Source: Granulicella aggregans (lineage in GTDB: Bacteria > Acidobacteriota > Terriglobia > Terriglobales > Acidobacteriaceae). Taken from it: a stretch of 64,000 nt of DNA. Of this stretch, positions 51,406 to 62,248 are shown piece after piece. Below the pieces are notes generated by a model. That model was not told the origin of the DNA. It worked only from the letters and a program-made list of their open reading frames with translations, and made no database searches. The first letter of the stretch is position 1; the number at the start of each line of letters is the position of its first letter. The DNA is taken from the NCBI RefSeq assembly GCF_014203275.1, contig NZ_JACHIP010000004.1, positions 62,001 through 126,000 on the forward strand, in the 5' to 3' direction. A program made the position numbers and the translations under genes.

Positions 51406-51852
51406 TTAGTGGTTGTCGAGGTAGGCGTGCTGGAGGTCTAGGATGCAGGCTTCGCCGGCCTTCTTTTTGGAGTCGCTGCTGGTGGTTGAGTAGAAGGCCG
51501 TGGGTGCGCCCTTGAGCGAGGCGTGCATGTGGATGGCGGACGAGAAGCTCATCGAGAAGGTGGATTCGGGCTTGCCGTCTTCGCCGGTCTTCTGGGTGGT
51601 GGACTTCTCGTGCTCACTCTTCTTGTCGAAGACGAGGGTGATGTCGGCGGCGTCGGCATCGTCGATGAGGGTGAGGTGTCCCCAGCGTTTGATGGCGTCA
51701 GTTGCGCCTTCGGTGACGCCTTCCTGATGCGTGTTGTTGACGATGGCTACGGTCTTTGCGGCGAGGGCGGGCTTTGGGAAGGGCTTGACGGTGCTCTGTG
51801 CGGATACGGCGAGGGTTGTAGCTAAGAGAATTGCAGGGAGGGATAGTTTCAT
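51406..51852 (-). CDS. Small secreted protein of unknown function
   Basis: 148 residues. A signal peptide (MKLSLPAILLATTLAVSAQS) is followed by KTVAIVNNTHQEGVTEGATD, LTLIDDADAADITLVFDKKS and SFSSAIHMHASLKGAPTAFY. The mature part looks like a small alpha/beta fold; the family is not recognised. ATG 51852 has GGAG upstream; the longer frame to 51930 is not supported. It is isolated between repeat clusters. Confidence 0.68.
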   Translation of the reverse strand: MKLSLPAILLATTLAVSAQSTVKPFPKPALAAKTVAIVNNTHQEGVTEGATDAIKRWGHLTLIDDADAADITLVFDKKSEHEKSTTQKTGEDGKPESTFSMSFSSAIHMHASLKGAPTAFYSTTSSDSKKKAGEACILDLQHAYLDNH

Positions 51853-51925
51853 GGCCGACTCCGGCGAGAAGATGGAGAGAGGGTAGCAAGGGTGGGGTGG
51901 GGTGTAAAGGGTGGCTCGTGTGAGT

Positions 51926-52220
51926 CCCACATCTCAAAGCGATATGGGGCACCCGGTTCCGGTTGAAAGGTTCGGGCGGTTGTGGCTGCGCGAGCGGAGA
52001 AGCAGGTCCTTCGACTGCGCATCTTGCGACGAAGCTGCAAGATGCTTCGCTCAGGATGACGGATTTGTGGATGGGGGAGGAGAGCGGTTCGTGCTTTGCA
52101 CGAACTGCCCATCTCGACGACGATGAAGCTGTCCGTCGCTTCGGTCGAGATGACGGCTTCCTGGGAGGAGTATTCGTGGCGGCCCGCTCATCGTGATGTT
52201 GCTGCGATGAATGGGGCACA
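51926..52220 (+). repeat. Cluster FW1 variant - FW2 - HG - FW1/FW3 hybrid - FW1
   Basis: FW1 with a CATCTC / GATATG stem at 51926-51955. FW2 with perfect stem GCATCTTGC / GCAAGATGC at 52004-52062. HG at ~52086-52104. A hybrid at 52107-52155 begins like FW1 (GCCCATCTCGACGA) and ends like FW3 (GTCCGTCGCTTCGGTCGAG). FW1 with CATCGTG / TGCGATG at 52183-52220. Confidence 0.87.
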
Positions 52221-52251
52221 GAGTTGTGTTGGGGCGCCGAGTCGCGGGTGG

Positions 52252-54999
52252 TTAGGCTTCCTGCGTGACTGCTTCTTCGAGCATCAGGCGTTCGACTGCG
52301 ATGTTGAGACCCAGGCCGAGGCGCTTGAAGCCTTCCTTCCATTCGAGGCTGGACTCGGTGACGCCGGCGGAGTCGCGGGTGCGACGGAGGAGGTCGTGCC
52401 AGATGTTCTGTGCCTGCCAGAGATTGACCTCGAAGGGCATGGCGGAGATGGTGTGGGCGATCGTCAGAGCCGTCTGCAGGGCGTGTAGAGCGGCGGGATG
52501 GGCTGGCGTTACGGCTGAGGTCACAAGGGACGCCGTGGCGACCTCCAGCTTGACCATGGCGCGCTTCATGCGCTGGCTGGCGGTGAAGCCGAGCAGGGTG
52601 ACGTCGAGGGTGACCTGGTCGCCTTCGGCGCGGCTTAGGAGGGACTGGACTTCGGTGGCGTCGAAGTCTTCGGCTTCGAGGGCGCGGCGCAGGCTGGCGT
52701 TGAGGGCGAAGCTGGCGGCCAGGGCTAGAGCGGGCGGCGGGGCCATGCCGGATTCGGTGAGGTAGTGGAGGAGAGACGCGTGGTCCTCGTAGATGTTGCG
52801 GAGGGAGTCTTCCATCTCGGAGAGGGTCTGGTTGAGGATGGTGCGGAGGATGCGGTGCTGCTCGTCGGCGAAGAGGGACGTGAGCGAGTAGGAGGTGCGG
52901 GAGGCGTGGTCGCCGGTGCCGTCGGGGAAGAGGCCGGCGGGGCGCTGAGGTTCGAAGAAATGATCGATGTGGCGGATGACGTCGGGGAGGTTGGCGCGGC
53001 GGATGGAGCTGCGGACGTCGTCGGAGAACTTGACGAAGGCTGCTTCTTCGCTCGAGGTGTAGCGGCGGACGGCGGCGGAGAGGTTCTGGTCGCCGAGATG
53101 GAGGACGGCGAAGCAGATCTCTTCGGACTCTTCGGTGATGCGGGAGCGGATGAGGGCGCGGCCGAGGGCGACCTTTCCGCGGCCGGAGGCGAAGACCTCG
53201 TGCGAGTGGCGGTGGACGTCGAAGCAGAAGAGCTCGCCGTCTTCGGGATAGCTGCGGAAGACGGAGCTGATGGCGTAGTGCGCGCCGACCTGCTCGAGGC
53301 CGAGCTTCATGCCGGTGACGTAGCGGCGGTAGACTTCGGCACCGTCGCCGATGTCGGGGACGTTGCTTTTGGCTTCTGCGAGGATCTCGAGGAAGCGCTC
53401 TTCGAGGAGGGTTGCGGGTTCGCCGAAGAGTTCGCTGGCTAGCTGGAGGACGCGGCCGGCGTAGGCGATGATCTGGACGGTCTCGATGCCGGAGATCTCG
53501 TCGAAGAACCAGCCGCAGGAGGTGTACATGAGTTGGGTGTGGCGCTCGAGCTCCATGAGTTCGAGGATGGTGGTGCGTTCTTCTTCGGTGAGCGGGCGGG
53601 CGGCGTGTTGCGCTAAGAAGAGGCTGATGGCTGCGGGGGAGCGATCGAGGACGACCTGGATGTAGGCGTCGCGGGCGGCCCAGACATCGATGAGGAGGCC
53701 TGCGGCTAGGCTTTCGGCGAGCGGAGCGGTGGCGTCGCGGAGGTAGTCGAGGGCGGCGCGGAGAGGGCCGCGCCAGGCCTGGTTCCAGCCGGGCTTGCCG
53801 CCGTTGCAGCCGCAGTCGGAGCGCCAGCGCTCGACGCCGTGAATGCAGCTCCAGGAGGTGTCTTCGGCGACTTCGGCCTCCCAGGTGGGCGGGTATTTGT
53901 CGAGGAACTCACCGTAGTTGGTGAGGCGGGCGTGATTGTCGGCTTCGAGCCAGTGGAGGGCGTAGGAGAGGGCCATCTCGCCGTGCTTGTGGTGGTGGCC
54001 GTAGCTTTCGCCATCGGTGGCGACGTGGGAGAGCTGGGGGGCGTCGGTGGGGCCGGGGTGGAAGCCGTCGAGGAGGCGGTGGCCGAAGGTTTCGCCGGAG
54101 TTGAGGAGGCCTTCGAAGGCGATGGCTCGGGAGCCGGGGCCGTTGTAGAAGAAGACGGCGATACTGCGGCCTTCGTCGAGCTGGACGCGGTAGGCCTGGG
54201 TGGGGTCGGTGGTGGCGTCGGGGGTGCCGATCCAGCTTGGGGTGGTGGGATCAAGGGTGGCCGCGGCTTCGGAGGATTCTGTCGCCGCCTCGTCCCACTC
54301 ATCGCGATGAGACTGCGATGAATGGGGCACATCCTGCGATGAATTGGGCACAGGAGTTAGGCGGCGGACGCGGGCGCATTGGATAGGGGCGAGGACGGTG
54401 AACTTGATGCCCTCGGAGGCCATGAGATCGAGGACGCTGCGGTTGACGGCGGTCTCGGCGAGCCACATGCCTTCGGGCTTGCGGCCGAAGCGGGATTCGA
54501 AGTCGGCGATGCCCCAGCGGATCTGGGTGAGGGCGTCGCGGCGGCTGGCGAGCGGCATGATGATGTGGTTGTAGACCTGGGCCATGGCCGATCCGTGGCC
54601 GCTGAAGCTGGCGGCGGAGGCGGTGTCGGCGTCGAGGATCATGCGGTAGGCGCGGGGGGCGTTATCGGCCAGCCAGCTGAGCAGGGTTGGGCCGAAGTTG
54701 AAGCTCATGCGGCTGTAGTTGTTGACGATGCGGATGATGCGGTTTTCGATGTCGGTGATGCGGGAGGCGCCGTTGGGGGCGTAGCACTCGGCGGTGATGC
54801 GGTCGTTCCAGTCGTGGTACGGGGCGGCGGAGTCCTGGACCTCGACCGTTTCAAGCCAGGGGTTCTCGCGGGGCGGCTGGTAGAAGTGGCCGTGGACGCA
54901 GACGTAGCGGAGGGGCTTTTCGGCCGATTGCGCGGTGGAGGCGCGGGAGGCGCTCTGAGCAGCCTTTTGCGGCTTGAGTGTGGATGTCGCCTTGGGCAT
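52252..54999 (-). CDS. GH57-like glycoside hydrolase with DUF3536
   Basis: 915 residues. The N-terminal GH57-type barrel has YVCVHGHFYQPPRENPWLET, YNHIIMPLASRRDALTQIRW and the substrate-region ATDGESYGHHHKHGEMALSY; the DUF3536 C-terminal half has MLYTSCGWFFDEISGIETVQ, HRHSHEVFASGRGKVALGRA and HEQ-type ADEQHRILRTILNQ. Family members act on alpha-glucans; the exact reaction is unknown. Residues ~217-236 (SSQDVPHSSQSHRDEW region) are a translated FW1 element placed in a loop between strands, and the following ~25 residues look like low-complexity linker. AGGAG lies 8 bases before the ATG. Confidence 0.92.
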   Translation of the reverse strand: MPKATSTLKPQKAAQSASRASTAQSAEKPLRYVCVHGHFYQPPRENPWLETVEVQDSAAPYHDWNDRITAECYAPNGASRITDIENRIIRIVNNYSRMSFNFGPTLLSWLADNAPRAYRMILDADTASAASFSGHGSAMAQVYNHIIMPLASRRDALTQIRWGIADFESRFGRKPEGMWLAETAVNRSVLDLMASEGIKFTVLAPIQCARVRRLTPVPNSSQDVPHSSQSHRDEWDEAATESSEAAATLDPTTPSWIGTPDATTDPTQAYRVQLDEGRSIAVFFYNGPGSRAIAFEGLLNSGETFGHRLLDGFHPGPTDAPQLSHVATDGESYGHHHKHGEMALSYALHWLEADNHARLTNYGEFLDKYPPTWEAEVAEDTSWSCIHGVERWRSDCGCNGGKPGWNQAWRGPLRAALDYLRDATAPLAESLAAGLLIDVWAARDAYIQVVLDRSPAAISLFLAQHAARPLTEEERTTILELMELERHTQLMYTSCGWFFDEISGIETVQIIAYAGRVLQLASELFGEPATLLEERFLEILAEAKSNVPDIGDGAEVYRRYVTGMKLGLEQVGAHYAISSVFRSYPEDGELFCFDVHRHSHEVFASGRGKVALGRALIRSRITEESEEICFAVLHLGDQNLSAAVRRYTSSEEAAFVKFSDDVRSSIRRANLPDVIRHIDHFFEPQRPAGLFPDGTGDHASRTSYSLTSLFADEQHRILRTILNQTLSEMEDSLRNIYEDHASLLHYLTESGMAPPPALALAASFALNASLRRALEAEDFDATEVQSLLSRAEGDQVTLDVTLLGFTASQRMKRAMVKLEVATASLVTSAVTPAHPAALHALQTALTIAHTISAMPFEVNLWQAQNIWHDLLRRTRDSAGVTESSLEWKEGFKRLGLGLNIAVERLMLEEAVTQEA
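54294..54351 (+). repeat. FW1 hairpin and a partial second copy inside the GH57 gene
   Basis: FW1 with stem TCATCGC / GCGATGA at 54294-54330, then a truncated right half (CTGCGATGAATTGGGCAC) at 54331-54351. Together 58 bases within a frame that remains open. Confidence 0.88.
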
Positions 55000-55197
55000 T
55001 GCCGGTCTCCTGAATTCGTTGTGCCGAAGTGCGTGTGGCAGTTTGGCACAGCCAACAGCTTACAGGGTATCGGGGCGGGGAATTTTTGCGGATGGGTGGA
55101 TTCCGAAAGGGAGTTTTGTTCTGAGGGGATCTGAGGCGGAAAAGGGTTGCATGGGGATCAGGGAGTGGAGATGGATCTTCGCTTGCGGCGAAGATTG

Positions 55198-55443
55198 CCC
55201 ACCTTCAGTCGCGATGAAGCTGCGCCGAAGATGGCCCCCCTATTGCTATCTGGGCATGAGGTTTGAGAGAAAGGCGAAATGTGGGGTCTCTCCACTGCGC
55301 GCCGGACGATGGTCCTGCCCGTCGCTTCGGTCGAGATGACGTTTTCTTTTCTATTTCAATGAGGCGCCACGGTGAAGGAGAACGGTTCGTGCTTCGCACG
55401 AATGTTCCACCCATGACCAAAGGCTTGTCATGGATGGGTCACC
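55198..55443 (+). repeat. FW1 variant, FW3, HG and FW1 hairpins
   Basis: Decayed FW1 at ~55198-55240 (CCCACCTTC ... GAAGATGGC). FW3 at 55279-55342 (stem partly decayed). HG at ~55385-55402. FW1 (CATGAC / GTCATG) at 55406-55443 with changed right flank. Confidence 0.82.
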
Positions 55444-55457
55444 TAGTTCGTGGCCTG

Positions 55458-56165
55458 CTAATGAGATTTGTCGGTGGCGGCGAGGTCGCAAGCGCGGTAG
55501 AGGTACCACGTTGCGACTGAGCACCAGGGTTGCCAGCGTTTGGCGCGCTTGTGCATGACGTCTGCTTTGGGGAGGTCGGCGGGGGTGACTTTGTCGGTGG
55601 GTTTGAGCTTGCCGAAGGTGAGGGCGAAGCCTTTGCGAACGCCGTAGTCGTCGACGGGGAGGACGTTGGGGCGGCCGAGGCGGAAGATCAACATCATCTC
55701 AACGGTCCATTTGCCGATGCCGCGGACCTGGGTGAGGTGCTCAATGATGGCTTCGTCGGACATGCGGCGGATGCGGGCGAGGGTGGGGACGGTCCCGTCG
55801 AGGGTCTTGGCGGCGAGGTCGCGGACGGCGAGGGCCTTGTTGTGGGAGAGACCGGCGGCGCGGAGCTGCTCGTTGGGGCAGTCGAGTAGATGCTGCGGGC
55901 TGGGGTGGATGCCTTCGCCGATGAGAGGGTAGAAGCCTTCGATGAGACGGCGATGGATCGTGGCGGCGGCTTTGCCGTGAAGCTGTTGGTAGACAATGGA
56001 CTCGAGCAGGGCCTCGAACGGAGACTGGGTGCTGGCGAGCTTCATGGTGAAGGGGCCGACGCGGGTGATGAGTTTGCCGAGTTTGGGGTCGGCGGAGGAG
56101 AGGTCGGCTACGGCCTGGGCGTGGTCGTAGCGGGGTGGGCGCGGGCTTTTTCGTTCGTAGGGCAT
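55458..56165 (-). CDS. DNA-3-methyladenine glycosylase (AlkA-type, HhH-GPD)
   Basis: A 235-residue base-excision repair enzyme that removes alkylated purines. HhH-GPD layout: FEALLESIVYQQLHGKAAAT, the hairpin VRGIGKWTVEMMLIFRLGR, and the catalytic Asp in LPVDDYGVRKGFAL. The C-terminus RWQPWCSVATWYLYRACD is typical. It lacks the four Cys of an iron-sulfur loop, so it is not MutY or Nth. GGAG precedes the ATG. It stands alone. Confidence 0.94.
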   Translation of the reverse strand: MPYERKSPRPPRYDHAQAVADLSSADPKLGKLITRVGPFTMKLASTQSPFEALLESIVYQQLHGKAAATIHRRLIEGFYPLIGEGIHPSPQHLLDCPNEQLRAAGLSHNKALAVRDLAAKTLDGTVPTLARIRRMSDEAIIEHLTQVRGIGKWTVEMMLIFRLGRPNVLPVDDYGVRKGFALTFGKLKPTDKVTPADLPKADVMHKRAKRWQPWCSVATWYLYRACDLAATDKSH

Positions 56166-56255
56166 CGAAACACTACTCCAGCTAAAAGACTGATATCGCT
56201 CGGCTCAGGACGGCACGTGATTCCATCCTGTCTTCCCCGATTGCATGCACTTCGG

Positions 56256-57329
56256 TCAGGCGACTTGATGGGAGGTTGCAATGGCAGAGGCTCTCTCCGG
56301 GAAAAACCTCTTGAAGCGAAGAATTGGCTGCTCGAAGAAGAACCAGGAGAGGGTCGAGTATCCGTAGGTAGCAGCGAGAACCAGGACGGAGCGGGTCGCC
56401 GCACGCGAGAACGATGTTCCCGGTAAGTAGTGAAAGATAAGTGGCCCGATCACGGCGTGGGAAAGGTACATGCAATAACTGATCTTTCCGGTAAAGCGGA
56501 GCGGCGCGATGCTGAGTATCCGGATAACCAGGGATTGATGGAGGGCGATGGCCAGCAATCCGGTGAATGCGAGGGCGGCGAAGCTCTTATCTACGTAGTG
56601 GCTGATGTGGGCGAAGTGGCAGATCACCTGTCCGGCGAGCGCTGCGGCGATCATCAGAACGCCATTCTTCGAGATGATGGCACCGACGGGCTCTTTGATG
56701 ATCAGCCAGATTGCCAGCAGACCGCCCATGGCCATGGCGTCGATGCGGCATAGGGGAAAGGTATAGGAGTCGCGACCGGCTGCCTCGACGAGGTACCGGG
56801 CGAAGGGAGCGAACGCGATGATCACGCCAAGGACAGCGACCATATGGCGGATCGAGAGCCTGGCGACCAGCAAGGGCCAGATGAGGTAAAACTGCTCTTC
56901 GACGGCGAGCGACCAGGTAATTGCCAGCACTAAAACTCCCGGGTTGGGCTGGGGTCCGGGGTAGATGATGTTTTGGAGATACAGGGCGAAGATGGGCCAG
57001 TGGGCAGTGGACGCAATGGCGACATCGGGGAGGCGGTGGTTCGCAAATCCGAACTCGAAGAGGAGCAGGAAGAAATAGAGCGGCCAGATGCGCAGCGACC
57101 GGCGGGCGTAAAAGTTGCGGTAGAAGTGCATCTGGCCTTTGGAGCGGACCAGGATCGTTGTGATCAGGAAGCCGGAGAGGACAAAGAAGAGATCGACGCC
57201 GACGGGTGGCACGAAGCCTAACCGTAAATTGTGGAAGCCGAAGCTGAAGACGATGATGTGGCCCAGGACCACGATGAGCAACGCGACGCCGCGCAGCCCA
57301 TCCAGTTGAGGTAGATGTTTATTCTTCAT
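56256..57329 (-). CDS. Acyltransferase family 3 (OafA/YrhL type)
   Basis: A 357-residue integral membrane enzyme with about ten helices. The family start LDGLRGVALLIVVLGHII carries the Arg and His expected (LRG, GH), and GVDLFFVLSGFLITTILVRS and FYARRSLRIWPLYFFLLLFE follow; a later part has TWSLAVEEQFYLIWPLLVAR. Members transfer acetyl or acyl groups to surface sugars or peptidoglycan. It has no attached SGNH domain. The acceptor is unknown. Confidence 0.94.
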   Translation of the reverse strand: MKNKHLPQLDGLRGVALLIVVLGHIIVFSFGFHNLRLGFVPPVGVDLFFVLSGFLITTILVRSKGQMHFYRNFYARRSLRIWPLYFFLLLFEFGFANHRLPDVAIASTAHWPIFALYLQNIIYPGPQPNPGVLVLAITWSLAVEEQFYLIWPLLVARLSIRHMVAVLGVIIAFAPFARYLVEAAGRDSYTFPLCRIDAMAMGGLLAIWLIIKEPVGAIISKNGVLMIAAALAGQVICHFAHISHYVDKSFAALAFTGLLAIALHQSLVIRILSIAPLRFTGKISYCMYLSHAVIGPLIFHYLPGTSFSRAATRSVLVLAATYGYSTLSWFFFEQPILRFKRFFPERASAIATSHQVA

Positions 57330-58085
57330 TGGGCCGCCCTGTGTTGATTCTATTCAGCATGCTGATGCGCCGCTGGTTCCCGGTGGGACGAAGAATAAGC
57401 GACTGCGGGGTCTTGGCTTGAGTCCAGGTCTATCTTCGCACGTACAAAGACGAGGGATGGAGTCTCCGAATCGTTGCGTTCCTCCTTCCGCCCAGAACGC
57501 GAAACCGCAGCAAGACGAAGCTAAACTGGTCGAACATCGAACGGGGCGCGGAAATTAATTTAGGGCCGAACCAAGAGTGGGAACGGGTGCCAAAAAGGGA
57601 TTACTTGTGGAGAATGATGCCACTGCGGGGATTTTTGCACGAGATGTAGTGCGGAATGCGTTTCAGCCCACGGAAATCCAAGATATAAGACTACTTACGT
57701 CCGAATTTCAGCGGGTTGGATTTTTTTCCCCAGTGCTATAACTTGTTCTCTTAGCAGTGCAAATCAGGACAGTAATCCCTATTTTGGTTACCGGTTGACA
57801 TGGAAGATGTGTTGCCGGTAGGGTTTGAGGCCATTCGACAAGGGTCCTGAGGCATCGATTTTTGTGCAGTTTGCAGTCCCTACGTTGCTTCCGTCGCAGT
57901 TAGTTACGTTGGTCCGGAGGCGCAGGTTCCGTTTCACCACCGTCTGAGTTGAGGCGGTGACGTTATTTCCGTCGATGGTCGAGCAGTTAGACCGGGCGGC
58001 GACAGAAGTGTTTCGCAGTAGAGGTTCTTTTTTTCGAAGTTCCGTAGCGGTTACTGGAAAAGCAGAGGAAGCAGGAAAAGCTCTC
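57330..58085. other. Long intergenic region upstream of the alternative complex III operon
   Basis: 756 bp between divergent genes without a firm gene or any hairpin repeat, more AT-rich than its neighbours. Its second half (57788-58085) is open on the minus strand and would encode a Cys/Asn-rich peptide (motifs such as NVTNCDGSNVGTANC) that does not look like a shadow frame; it could be a gene remnant. The act operon promoter must lie here. Confidence 0.4.
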
Positions 58086-58981
58086 ATGGCGCAAGTTTTT
58101 GATCGTAGTTCGAACGCTCTGGCGCGGTTCAGCCTGGTCCTGGCCGGGGTCATCGTGATCGCGCTCGGCGTCACGCTGGATAACCTGCAGCGCTCCCCGT
58201 GGGTGACGCGCCAGGGTCAGCGTCCCGACCAGCCGGTACCGTTCAGCCATAAGCACCACGTTGTGGGCCTGGGGCTGCAGTGCCAGTACTGTCACACGTC
58301 GGTGGAGAAGTCGAGCTACGCGGGTATCCCTCCGACGAAGACCTGTATCAACTGCCATTCGCAGATCTGGACCAACGCGCAACTGCTTGAACCTGTTCGG
58401 CAGAGCTGGGCGACGGGAGCCTCGATCCAGTGGATCAAGGTGCATGACCTTCCGGATTACGTTTATTTCAATCACTCGATCCACGTGAATAAAGGCATTG
58501 GCTGCGCAAGCTGTCATGGCCGCGTGGACGAGATGCCTTTGATGTATCAGCAGAACACGCTACAGATGGAGTGGTGCCTGAACTGCCATCGCAATCCTGG
58601 CGTGAACCTGCGGCCGACGAGCGAGATCTACAACATGGCTTGGGCTGGACCTTCGGCGGACAAGCCGGTGTGGTGCGCGGACAAGGGCGTAAGCGGCCCG
58701 ACGGCGCAGAATGTGGTCTGCACCACGAAGGACCCGTCGAACAGCAATCCTGAAGTCGCCTTCCTGCAGATGGGCACGGGCAAGAGCGATTCCGGTACGC
58801 CGCTACAGCCGCATCCGGCGAACGGCGAAGGCCAGACGGTGAGCGATGCTCCTACGGGCGGATTGGCGATGCGGGCAAACTTCAAGCCGTATTACAGCCA
58901 AGCTGAATTGGGCAAGTACCTTACGGGCCAGTACCACATACGAACGCCGGAACAGCTTTCAAGCTGCGAGACGTGCCATCG

Positions 58982-58985
<4 letters not shown>
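58086..58985 (+). CDS. actA: Alternative complex III subunit A (pentaheme cytochrome c)
   Basis: A 299-residue membrane-anchored, periplasmic multiheme cytochrome. An N-terminal helix (LARFSLVLAGVIVIALGVT) is followed by five CxxCH heme sites: CQYCH, CINCH, CASCH, CLNCH and CETCH (the last near the C-terminus). Together with ActB-ActF it oxidises quinol and passes electrons to cytochrome c or an oxidase, replacing the bc1 complex. I chose ATG 58086 with AGGA upstream; the frame from 57957 is not supported. The end overlaps actB in ATGA. Confidence 0.95.

Positions 58986-62248
<3,263 letters not shown>

Noticed and set aside
52765..55134. Long plus-strand frames opposite the GH57 gene
   Set aside because: Compositional shadows of the minus-strand gene; no domain pattern.
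2106..55443. Hairpin repeats as a CRISPR array
   Set aside because: Copies are scattered, not regularly spaced, and lack unique spacers of constant length; no cas genes.
2106..55443. Hairpin repeats as ordinary rho-independent terminators
   Set aside because: None has a T-run after the stem, and many lie upstream of, within, or divergent from genes. True terminators with T-runs are present separately (7881, 23734, 45817, 50015).
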